Notes under the pieces: model-generated
Database searches by the model: none
What the model saw: the letters and a program-made list of their open reading frames with translations, nothing else
What the model was told of the DNA's origin: nothing
Source of the DNA: Phytophthora hibernalis
Taxonomy: Eukaryota > Oomycota > Peronosporomycetes > Peronosporales > Peronosporaceae
Assembly: GCA_012656075.1 (NCBI GenBank)
Contig: JAAKBF010000079.1
Span: 1-64,000, forward strand
Length of the DNA: 64,000 nt
Reading direction: 5' to 3'
Program-made: the position numbers and the translations under genes
Shown: in pieces, positions 54,651 to 64,000 of the stretch
Numbering within the stretch: position 1 is the first letter of the stretch
Layout: every line of letters begins with the position of its first letter

Positions 54651-55557
54651 GACCAGAGGAAATTCAGTACATACCATCCAGTTTAAAATCAACGCTATCG
54701 CGGGGTATCATCGTTGGGAATTCGGGTACATCACCAGCCTTCTCCCCACCACGCCATGGCAATCAAAGGCATCAATCGACTCACGCCTCCCCTCGACCCA
54801 AACAACCCCGCCACACTATCAACTCTACGGATCCTCCACACGAGTCTCAACTTCAACTAAGCCCATGACCGTGTCTTATGGGGGCTACGGTAATGGGCTT
54901 CTTCTTTCTATTAAGGTGCAGTGAGTACCTCAGCAAGGGCAGTCAGCAATACCAGTTTGCACTTCGCCGGTCCGACATCAGCTTGTCAATCGAGAAGGTA
55001 TTTACTGCAACAGCAAGGCTCGCGTTTATCGAGTGCAAGTCAACTTTCGCGGAGGTAAAAACGACCAAGCTGGGGTCGGCGTGTCTCGATCGTCGACGTC
55101 GTCGTCGGTCAAAGGATGCTGCCCTGTTCGAGCAATTTGGTATTAAGTTCAGCATCACATCTCGGTGAGCGACGACGCCAATGAGTTTTTGTGCATGGTG
55201 GACCCGGTTCGAATTCTACAAATCCAAGACGTCTCTAAGACGATTAAGACGGCAGCCAGCATCGCGGGTCACGATCCAAGTCGATACTCCACCCACTCGA
55301 TGCGAATAGGCGGAGCCACAGCTCTCTTCGCGGCCGGAGTCGACAGCGTCACGATCAAGCTATTCGGTCGCTGGCACTCATCCACCTTCGAGCGATATTC
55401 ACGCATCAATGATCGAGCTACTGCAACGCTAGCAAGTCGAATGGTCAACGCGGGCCTCAACGCCAACTCTCATTGCCACCATCATCAAGGGCGACCTCCT
55501 CGCCACACCCGGGCAGGAGGCGGTGTCAATGCAACAACCTTTGTACCCCAAAACTGA
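54550..55557 (+). pseudogene. Ngaro tyrosine recombinase
   Basis: Catalytic-domain features of DIRS-order recombinases are present: MGFFFLLRCSEYLSKG with the first Arg, RYSTHSMRIGGATALFAAGV with His and the second Arg, and LFGRWHSSTFERYSRI with His/Trp and the Tyr nucleophile. The last frame (55165-55557) ends inside repeat B1. Frame changes near 54700, 54890 and 55165. This enzyme integrates circular cDNA in place of a DDE integrase. Confidence 0.85.
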
Positions 55558-55862
55558 GCGAAATGTGTACTTTTGCCTGGCCTTGGCCAAGTGAAAGTAA
55601 TTTTTGGCGCGGTTGGGTGAAAGACTCAGTCGTGTCGATTTGCGCTGGCCTCGCTGAAGTCGTCGTTGGTCTCCATCCGTTTCAAACAGCACAACGAATG
55701 GCTGCCAGACTAGTCTCCTGATTGCTCGGCTAACTTCGTCATTCTGCAATTTGCTACCGACTCAGCTAGTCTAGAAAACTACATCAACTTAAACCCTCCT
55801 CGCCACACCCGGGCAGGAGGCGGTGTCAATGCAACAACCTTTGTACCCCAAAACTGAGCGAA
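55495..55862 (+). repeat. Ngaro split repeats B1-A2-B2
   Basis: B1 (55495-55562) and B2 (55795-55862) are identical 68-bp units exactly 300 bp apart. They flank A2 (55564-55790), the copy of A1. B1 contains the recombinase stop codon. Confidence 0.95.
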
Positions 55863-56559
55863 TTTTTTTCAAGCTGAAATGCTCAATGCCATACGACAGC
55901 AAATCAGTTAAACCAAGGCATGTCTTTTAGACTCCAGTATTGATTCCGGCTAAATTTGCCGAATAACGTTAGGGGTTATTTATTTGGGCTCGACAAAGAT
56001 CTACCCATTTCGAAATCAAAAGTTATTTTACATGTTTTGGTTGTCCTGGTAAGTGTAACTGACTACGGCCTGCCTATTGTCACCAATAGCGAAGCAATGT
56101 GACCGCTTCGCCGGCGGGTTGCCGCCTTGGTTCAAGTGGAGAAATACATTCTGTGTTCAAACGTAGGTTAGTGTTTTAGCTTGTCCCGCTTTGTGCTTCT
56201 ACTATTCGGAACGGTGTGCTGTGGTTGTTCAATTCAATTCTGAAGCGACCTGCAGTTGCGCGCAGCAAAGAAAGTTATAATCACAAGCTAGTAGTGCGTG
56301 AGGTAGCAACATCCACCTGTGAAGTAGTCCGTGTTTTTCAGATTGAGCTCGCAGCTCAAGCTTAATTTCTATCAATTCCAACTGTCGGATGTAGAGGACA
56401 ACCTCCGTAGGACAATTCCACTACTTGGGAAGAGCTTCAGCACTTGATGCCTTCTCGGGATAAACAACCCACAATTAAACCCATACTAGCTACAGTGCCA
56501 ACGGTTGGGAGCAGTACGACCCCATTCGCAACAGCACCCACCTCCTGTCTACCATCGTT
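55863..56559. other. Intergenic/old Copia flank
   Basis: About 700 bp without a gene. The right part may be the 3' flank of the Copia remnant, but no LTR could be paired. Confidence 0.35.
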
Positions 56560-57175
56560 TCACTTCTTCACGATTTCGTGGTATCTTCCACACCAGAATG
56601 TACTGAAGTCCTTCATATCGAAGCGATCATGGAACAGTTTATTCATCTGGTCAATATGAGCCACAGTTGGAGTAAACACGATCAGTTCATCATATTGAGA
56701 GATAAACACTAGATGCCCGTCAATCACCTTTACAGCAACGCATGCCTCCGATTTCAACAGCTCAAAGCCTGGCTTTTCAAGAATTGTTTTAACCCCCAAC
56801 GCTTACGGTTGTAAAAAACAACATCGCTTTTTGCACGTTTTACGAACATGGTGTTAAAAACAACATGTTAAGGACTACGCATTTGTATGGTTTTCTGCGC
56901 ATTTGCACGCGGGTAGGGCAGAACTTGCAAAAAAGAGGGGGATGTGAGGCGGTGCTTTCAAAGCAAGTGTGGATTTTCCCTCTGATGAGTGGCTGGCGCA
57001 TTGGTCATTTCACCTCATTTGAGAAAAGGACCGGAAATGGTCGGACGGCGTCAGACTCGGCGTGAGGCTGAAGCCTTCCAGTCTGCCTTAACCGGAAAGC
57101 ATCGTGCAGAATGACTGCGTCTGATAGCTGAGCATCGAGCGTACCTGGCTGGCGAGCGCACCAGCGACGTGCAGA

Positions 57176-59380
57176 TGTCGAGCCCGCGTCGTACGCCGGC
57201 CCCCGTACGGCCCCCGCCGCGAGGCAAGAAAGCTGCGTACCTCGCGGTACTGTTACGCATTGGAGACGAAATGGAGGACGAAGAGAAGGAGGTGGAGGAC
57301 GAAGAGGAGGAGGTGGAGGAGGTAGAGGAGGAGGTGGAGGACGAAAAGGAGGAGGTGGAGGCGGCAAAGAAGAAACCAAAGTCCAAAAAGGTCGAGCGAA
57401 AGGTAAGCGCTCGGCCCCTGATGCTGCGAAGAATGCTGCTAAGAACCGGGAGACAGCAGCGGTCAGGGAGGCGAAGAAGATGAAGAAGGCCGCTGCTCTC
57501 GTCAAAGCGGCTTCAGCCGTAACAAAGAAGAAGATGGCGCAGATCAAGGAGCGGATCCGGCTGGAGAAGGAGGAGAAACGAGGGGCCGACGCTCGTGCTG
57601 CGGCACAAGCACGCCTTCTGCTCGCTATCAAACAGAAGAAGGAGGTGGAGGCGACCAAGAAGCAGATGGCGGACGCGGCTGTGCCGAAGACAAGGATGAG
57701 GACCAAGGCTGCGGGAAAGAAGAAGAGGAAAACGAGCGTGCATGTGGCGAGCGCTGAGGAGGACGCTAACGACGAAAGCGAATCGCCAAGGTACATTTTG
57801 TGTTGACTTGCTTTGCTATTGATATACTAACATGTTTTGTGTTGTGTTGCAAGCAGTCTTGGGCGACCGGCATCCCCGGAAACTTCTGCAGTCGAGATGT
57901 CACCTTCACCGCCGGAGCGATCGACTGCTCGGTACGTAGTTACCAACATGATATTTTTACGCCATGTTCGACTGACATAATGTTGTATATGACAACATGT
58001 ATTTGTTTGTATAGGTCGCTGGATATGGAAGATGACGAGTCGGAGGAAGTCACTCAACCGGTCATTAGTGACCAGATACCGACTTCGTACGGTATGGAGG
58101 GGATGGATTCAGCGGGGGAAGAAGACAGCTCCGACTCTGCGAGCTGGTACGTGGAGGTGGACGAAGAAGAAGTGGAGGGCGAATACGACGAGGTAGTGGT
58201 GGAGCAGACCGAGGAGGAAGTGGACGCAGATTCGAGTGACACGGAGGAGCAGGACGGTATTGCCATCGCGGCTCGTCAGCGTAAGAACGCGGACAAGCGC
58301 TTGGCTGCGAAGCGCTTGAAGGAAGCGGTGGCCAAGTTGGAGCGGAACTGGACTGCAACTACGGAAAACTGGGAGAAGCTGACACGGGAAGAGCTGGAGG
58401 TTCTCGCTCAGGACGGTAAAGCTCTCGGAAAGATGCGTGATGACGGATGGAACCTACTTCAGAACATGTCAGATATACAACTTTACTTTCTATGTTGTAT
58501 ATCTGACATGTTCTGAAGTGTGCCATGTTGTATATGACACCTTCAGATCTTGAATCTTTTCCAGAAGACGTCCACTATCCTGATCTTTATACGGGTGACT
58601 ATGGACCGACGGCTGAGGTGCTCTCGCGTGCAGAGTCACATTTGGATCTCTTTTTCTTTTTGATGCCTAGGAGCTTGTGGATCCAGATTGCGGACGAAAG
58701 CAACCGGTACTACAACCAACATCCGAACGAGCGTGTGGACCGCATGTACAGGACGCAGCGTGGCAAAGGGAAAGAGTCTACTCGTGACGACATTCTTCGT
58801 GGTGAAACAGTGAAACACAAGAAGATCAAGGGATTCGAGATAGTGAAGTGTATTGGTTTGCTGGTGGCACGGATGTTGTGCCCTCAAACGCGACGCCTCG
58901 CTGATCATTGGGCGACAACGAAGACCGGAGCGGTTCCAACAGGGACTTTTGGCCGCCACATGTCCAAGGCGCGCTTTGGCAGGATCATGCAGAACTTACA
59001 TTTTTCAAACAACACTGACGATCGAACCGGGACGGACAGAGCATGGAAAGTAAGACCAGTGGTGGAGAAGCTGCAGCAGACCTTTCGAGCTGGGTACAAA
59101 GTGGCACCCGTACTTGCATTCGACGAAGCAGTGATCCCGTCTCGCAGCCGCTATAACGTGACGAGGCAGTATCTGAAGGACAAGCCGCACAAGTGGGGCA
59201 CTAAACTGTTCATGACGTGTTGTGCAGACACCGCGTATTGTCTCCGGTACGTTGCGCGGTCTGCATGTAGTGTGGGGTTGTATGTTTGTGTGTGCATACT
59301 GCGTATTTCATATTCAAAAGAAAAGCCCCGCGCCCCAACATGGGGTCGGCCTGGGGAAGAAGCGACGCCGCCCAAGTAAC
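57176..59380 (+). pseudogene. PiggyBac transposase (truncated, frame-broken)
   Basis: Start near MSSPRRTPAPVRPPPRG (57175). A Glu/Lys-rich N-terminus (57270-57780) contains a frame change near 57405. Two short introns (about 57791-57856 and 57931-58014) lead to MEDDESEEVTQPVISDQIPT and an acidic region. After a hairpin insertion (58457-58518) the core runs from 58525: DLFFFLMPRSLWIQIADESN, IKGFEIVKCIGLLVARM, LAFDEAVIPSRSRYNVTRQY and LKDKPHKWGTKLFMTCCADT. The first catalytic Asp lies in FDEAV. The homology ends near 59250, so the remaining catalytic and Cys-rich C-terminal parts are lost. Confidence 0.8.
58457..58518. repeat. Perfect 25-bp inverted repeat, 12-nt loop
   Basis: Arms 58457-58481 and 58494-58518 are exactly complementary (inner sequence CAGATATACAAC). 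It interrupts the PiggyBac transposase frame. A related TGTTGTATATGACA word occurs at 58525-58540 and near 57985. Confidence 0.9.
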
Positions 59381-59813
59381 ACTGATGCGGAGGATGGGGA
59401 GGGGCAGGATGACGAGACAGAGTAGGGTGTGCACGTCGGCGCTTTGTAGGTTGGCAGGGCTAAGCACAATACGTGTATTGCGTGTCATTCACTCCATGTG
59501 GTGTTGCTTCAGGCTTATGTGCAACGATCTTCCACAAAACGGGCAACACTGGTAAAAGGGCCAACCACGATATGCATGATATACGTCATGTTTAATCTTT
59601 GGGTGGGGGCGTTGCTGTCTTATACAACATGGAATAGCGAAGTCGTGCGACAAAAATGGCTTTGCACCACATCCAGTTTTTCGTTTCAGAAAAAGACATC
59701 GCACTTATGTGACCAATACAAAAGTAAATACAGCCTCTCTTTAACATGTTGTTTTTAACAACCTGATCACGCCTTTACAGAATGTGAAAATCGGCGTGAG
59801 TGTTGGGGGTTAA

Positions 59814-60254
59814 GCAGTTGAAACCACACACATGGCGCTGGATTTAATTCACAAACAATATAAAGCGGATGGCAGGTCCATCCGTGCATTCCCTTTGCTT
59901 TAAGGCGCGTGATAACGGTAGTGTTACAAAACGAGTTTACTGAAACTTAATATTTGTGGAGGTTATGTATGATTCTGAGTCTTTTTCTACATCGTATAAA
60001 TTTTGAAGTCGCCTGGAGGACGGATGTCATCTTGCTTTAAATCATGAAAGTCAGAGATGCCGACAGGAAGACTACACCCGAGCCTCACCCCTGAGAGCGG
60101 TGAGACAACCCTAAGCCGAGCTAGGTGGTCCTGGGTTTATGAACGCGTGATGCGCACACGGATCTTTAAACCGGAGGCGTTGTTTCGGCCTGCCGAGCGA
60201 GTTGCGTTCACCCCTTTATCCCGGGGATGTGTTGTTTTGTACCACTACATGTAG
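59814..60254. other. Degenerate Copia sequence, no open frame
   Basis: Minus-strand reading still shows hints of RT next to the TTAA site, otherwise nothing recognisable. Confidence 0.4.
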
Positions 60255-61425
60255 TCAGTACCTTACTTTAAACCTGTCGGGCTGCTCCATATACGCTTTC
60301 ACGTCAATATTTCCGTTCAGTAAAGGGGCGGTGACGTCCATTTGGTGGGCCTCGTAGTTCCACACCGTTGCAAACGTCAACAAGAGCCGCAATGTCTTCA
60401 ATCGAACCACGGGGGTAGACGTCCAGGCAGTGAATACCATAAATCTGCTTGAAGCCTTTTTATGAATAGCCTTGCATTAAACCTCTCGATGTTTCCATTT
60501 GGGAGGTATTTCACACGGAAACCCAACGGTTACCAATCACCTTCATGTGCCTCTGTCGGGGCACTAGATACCATGTGTGATTCTTCATCAAGGCGTCATA
60601 CTCCGTATTCACAGCGCTCCTCCACTTCAAAATCGGTTCACTTTTCATGGGTTCATCAAGCGTATCTGGCTCGGCGCTAACGTTTTTCGTCATGCAGCAG
60701 TAGTCTTGGCACCATATTGGCACCATATAATATCTTTCTGTTTTGCTATTGCATGCTATACCTCTTCACGAGCCTTTGGCCATTCAACCGATGACGACGA
60801 GCCAACCGAGTCATCCGGGTTTGTGTTTGTATGCCCGACGTAGATGAAATATCGGAACCATGCTGGCGGTTTGATCGCACGGCCACTCCACGTTACCGGT
60901 TGGATCACTGCGTGCTTGCTTTCTGGATCAACATACTCTCGAAACCTATGCAAGTAGATGTTTGTAAACGCTCCATTTCTCATACTTCATGTGGTAATTG
61001 CATCTCCGAGTTCGTGCTCTTCGTCACACGAGACATTTTGAAGTGGAAACCCACTCGATGACATTCCATCCGACACACTTGGTGAAGACTGATTCTCTAC
61101 AGTCGGTGATTTGCGCCTCCCATTTGTCCTAAATCGCAGTTGGGTACCAGCATGCAAGTTATACACCAGCATTTGACAAATTACCAGGGAATCGGATTGT
61201 TTCGCGACATCCATAGAAGATAGTGAAGATGTCCAGTTGATCTGTCTTTCATTGCATCGTGGAGCTACTAGCGCTTTGCTGGCATGCAAGAACAAACCAC
61301 GAGTCTCGACATGAAGCATGCCGATGCTTTACACAGTACTGCACTTCCAACAAGATCACTTTGTGTACTAGTGGCCAGGAAACAGCTGGCTAACCCATCG
61401 GCGAGCTGCTACAGTACTAGCCGCA

Positions 61426-62841
61426 ATGGCTGGTAGAGCGGGCTCGCTCAGGAGCGTTTGGCTGCAAGCAATGAATGATTTTGGCGCCAGCAAATTGGTG
61501 GTCCGCAACAGCGACACTATAGCCGCGTATACCGCGGCTTCTACCATTAATCAATTTTACAAGCAGTCCGACTACCCACCTATCGCCCAAGCACCAGTCT
61601 ACCCGATGGCACCTCGCAGAACCCAGCGCTCCCAGCAAGATTTCCAACAGTACATGCGATGCTCGACGAGCGTGAGGTAGAGCGGCGCGCTGAGTACGCT
61701 GAGTTCTCTCGCCAGCCGCCTCGCGACGACGATGCCGACGAACAAGACTCGCCCTGCCCCATCCTCGATTCGTGGTTCAACGAAGGTGGGGCCGAAGCGG
61801 TTCGTCGTCTAACGAATTTCCCGCCACGCGAATTTAACCGTCTGTGGGCCAGTGTGCGTCCTCACGTGACCCAATACTGGAATGTTGGTCGTGGGCGCCG
61901 CTCAGCCTTGACAGGTAAGGACGTCTTCTTCATGACAGTTTCTGTCCTCAAGCACAGGGGACGTGGGATATGAACGCCGACTCTTTCGCATCAAGACGCC
62001 GAGGCTGTATGATGACTGGGTGCGTGACAAGACTGACGAGTGCACGATGCGTGACTTGGTCACATCTGGTCGGACCTTTCAACATTTCCCCTGCGCACTG
62101 CAACCGACGTCACGTTCCAACAATCGAACCGCCCCACCGGAACGATGGCGCAGGTGATGCCGTTCTTCAGAGGCAAGCACAAGCTGTATGGCCAAAAGGT
62201 TGAAGTGTATGTGAACTCACGTGCGTTTGCAATTAATTGCAGTGACCATGCCCGCGGCAACACCCTGACATTACCATGTTCAGGAACAACGCAGAGTTCC
62301 ACGATGCCATTCGCCTAAAAAGCGAAGCGGATCGGAGCCTCGCCGATGGGGGGCCTCTGCTGGAGAACTTCGCCGACGAGTGGGCACTGCTGACGGACAA
62401 GTGCTACCAAGGTCTCGCCGACCAGAAGCGACGCATCCACCCGAAGAAGGACAGGAACCTCTCCTGGGTGGATCAGCAGTTCAACGATGACGTTACTAGA
62501 GATCGTGTGATCGTGGAAAACTTTTTCGGGCGCCTGTGTACGCTCTGGTACGTCTGCGCTGACAAGTACAGGTGGGGCGAAGAGCTCTACGACGATTTAT
62601 TTCAGGTTTGCGTGAGCCTGATAAACTTCCATGTCGAAGCAACCCGCTGCGTGAGCACAGCGTGGAGGAGTATGCGCAGCGTGAGCATCGTCTGTTCGCT
62701 AGCGGGAAGGAGAGGACGAGAAAGCGTTGCCTCTCGCAGGAGAAGTACCGTCGCCGTAAGCAAATGCGTCACCGCATGTCGCTCGACGACCTGCCTCGCC
62801 ATAACGATGCTGACGAGGACTCGAATGCCACGCAGATGTAG
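61426..62841 (+). pseudogene. PIF/Harbinger-like (DDE_Tnp_4) transposase, inside the Copia remnant
   Basis: N-terminal segment at 61426-61973 (MLDEREVERRAEYAEFSRQP, then FPPREFNRLWASVRPHVTQY). The middle, in broken frames at 61963-62275, has FQQSNRPTGTMAQVMPFFRG and KHKLYGQKVEVYVNSRAFAI. The last long segment (62276-62863) has WALLTDKCYQGLADQKRRIH with the second Asp, and RVIVENFFGRLCTLW with the Glu. The basic C-terminus is in another frame (KYRRRKQMRHRMSLDDLPRH, to 62841). Motif order is that of DDE_Tnp_4 enzymes. Terminal repeats were not found. Copia pieces flank it on both sides, so it is nested. Confidence 0.72.
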
Positions 62842-63119
62842 GTCGCAAGCAGTCACTGCGTGACAAGGTAGAATGCAACTGCATAGACTATTACCTAGTT
62901 AAACAGGAAATCATATGAGAGATTATCAGTTTATAGGTCTCTATATCATTGACTTTGTTCTCGATATGCCACCAGCAGGTATCGCATCATGCCAATGACT
63001 CGTGTGGCAGTAACAAACTGGTTTAGTGACTAATTGCGTCTTCTCTTTTGTTTGTCTCAATTTCGTCGGTCGTTGCATGTATAGGCACCCGATCACTTGC
63101 TGATCTTCCTGTTCATGTG
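62842..63119. other. Unassigned sequence between Harbinger-like ORF and Copia
   Basis: No ORF and no clear repeat end. It should contain the right terminus of the Harbinger-like element. Confidence 0.35.
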
Positions 63120-63270
63120 TGCCACCATCGTACACTACAGCATTGCGGTTGGATATATTGACCCTCCCCCGCTTCGGAGTCGTTCACTATCCTTCTCAGC
63201 AAAAGTCTTGCCGCCTCGCTGTTCTTTTGTATTCAATCCCCACGGACTTTGCAGCCTCACCTGACCTGCC

Positions 63271-64000
63271 CTATCTTACACAATCTACCCCACCTGGCAA
63301 GTTATGGCGTCCATCTTTACCGACAGCTGTTTCACGAGGTTCACTGTCCTCGCCACTGTTTACATCTTCATGCATTTTGTCCAACACGTGTCGCAGTACT
63401 GCTGTGCAAACACTGATGTGTTCATCGACGGCATCGATGATGCTGCAATATGGATCAATAGAACATTGCGGAATGAATGAAAAACGCCTTTCTTGTATAG
63501 CTATCGAGCAGTCGATAACAGCGGTTTTCGCAAGAATTTCCGACAAAAATGACCTATGGAGCTTTGGATTCCATCTTTCTTCTTTCCGCTTTGTCCACAT
63601 ATGCTAACACCACACAGCCCAACATACAAAGTCTCGAGGAACCTTGCGATACCAAAATCATATGGAATCACCATATCCCTGGTTGAATTGGGTACAATGT
63701 TGACACAGTAGGTTGCTGTGACAGCAGACTGGCTCAAAGTAAATTTCAAACTTTTTATAAATCTCTGTGCGCTCCATAAGCAGAAACTCATGAAGCGACA
63801 AGATTTGTCGACAAATACCGCAAAGTAACAGTTTCCAGAGTACAATTATACTGCATATGGATTCCAGATATCCAGATGCGTAAGTTCACCAACAAGCCAC
63901 TCACGATTGGGGTAGAATTTCACCACCGAAAACCTTTTTCGAATCATCTTGCCTTTTACGTGTATCACGGTTGAAGCAGGCCGCCTAAAAACCGGCATTT
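63271..64000 (-). pseudogene. Copia integrase fragment, running off the window
   Basis: Minus-strand reading from the window edge gives VKFYPNREWLVGELTHLDIW, then NCYFAVFVDKSCRFMSFCLW (compare the G-x-x-YF-x-x-F-x-D-x-x-SR integrase motif) and ANIVPN/GIARFLETLYV. A second frame (63271-63600) continues to HEDVNSGEDSEPRETAVGKD. It precedes the Copia RT pieces at 56.5-61.3 kb in the same orientation, so it is probably the same element. Broken. Confidence 0.5.

Larger units (their letters stand above)
50257..55862 (+). mobile_element. Ngaro/DIRS-order retrotransposon with split direct repeats
   Basis: Terminal organisation A1 - ORFs - B1 - A2 - B2: A1 50257-50487, B1 55495-55562, A2 55564-55790, B2 55795-55862. 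The element encodes a gag-like ORF, an RT/RNase H and a tyrosine recombinase in place of an integrase. No target duplication is expected for this order, and none is seen. 5.6 kb; ORFs have a few frame changes. Confidence 0.88.
56793..59809 (+). mobile_element. PiggyBac-type DNA transposon in a TTAA site
   Basis: Ends CCCCCAACGCTTACG (left) and, inverted, CCCCCAACACTCACG (right) are each flanked by TTAA (56789-56792 and 59810-59813), the duplicated PiggyBac target. The two sides join Copia reverse transcriptase sequence. The element is 3.0 kb and encodes a PiggyBac transposase on the plus strand. Confidence 0.9.
56560..61319 (-). mobile_element. Old Copia remnant interrupted by a PiggyBac element
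   Basis: Minus-strand Copia pieces lie on both sides of the PiggyBac insertion. From right to left: integrase-RT connecting region (60756-61319), RT start (60511-60726: NTEYDALMKNHTWYLVPRQR), RT middle (60255-60440: STPVVRLKTLRLLLTFAT and YEAHQMDVTAPLLNGNIDV), degraded RT up to 59813, then after the insertion 56560-56799 (ILEKPGFELLKSEACVAVKV and LFHDRFDMKDFSTF). All are broken. With the 63.1-64.0 kb integrase segment it forms one large nested element; LTRs were not found. Confidence 0.75.

Noticed and set aside
63119..63607. 162-aa plus-strand ORF
   Set aside because: Antisense to the Copia integrase-like minus-strand frames and without any motif.

Overview
The window looks like oomycete nuclear DNA, most probably Phytophthora or a close relative (inference). 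The grounds are short GT-AG introns of about 60-95 bp, compact host genes alternating with many degenerate transposons, a flagellar-type coiled-coil gene beside general eukaryotic genes, and a cluster of secreted CAP/SCP proteins. No bacterial operon structure is present.

Layout. 148-3525 (-): a secreted PA-domain plus SPINDLY/O-GlcNAc-transferase-like (GT41) gene. 4019-9149: a decayed Ty1/Copia element with LTRs and a perfect 5-bp target duplication, inserted in what may be a small secreted-protein gene. 9.6-16.4 kb: a MULE (Mutator-like) region carrying a FAR1/transposase/SWIM gene and a Ulp1-like protease remnant, with a pogo-like element nested between them. 16.9-36.2 kb is the gene-rich core: a membrane alpha/beta hydrolase, a coiled-coil axonemal protein, an HPS5/TECPR2-like WD40 protein, a UBC12-like E2 without its catalytic Cys, a NEPRO/Rmp1-like protein, a zinc-binding protein, NUP62, an arrestin-fold protein and a 2OG-Fe(II) oxygenase. 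37.3-50.1 kb: five CAP genes, split by a Merlin element and a hAT element; the last two are an 815-bp inverted duplication. 50.3-55.9 kb: a Ngaro-type (DIRS order, tyrosine recombinase) retrotransposon with the complete A1...B1-A2-B2 split direct repeats. 56.4-64.0 kb: an old Copia element interrupted by a PiggyBac element (TTAA site) and a PIF/Harbinger-like element.

Reading frames. Most multi-exon genes show 1-nt frame breaks, often in runs of 4-6 identical bases. This suggests residual assembly indels in at least part of the window, so a gene called broken here need not be a pseudogene. The transposons also carry lost catalytic residues and stops, so they are truly decayed.

The most interesting host observations are the signal peptide + PA + GT41 architecture, the cysteine-less UBC12-like protein, the CAP cluster with its inverted pair sharing one tail frameshift, and a strong excess of the palindrome TACCGGTA outside host coding exons.
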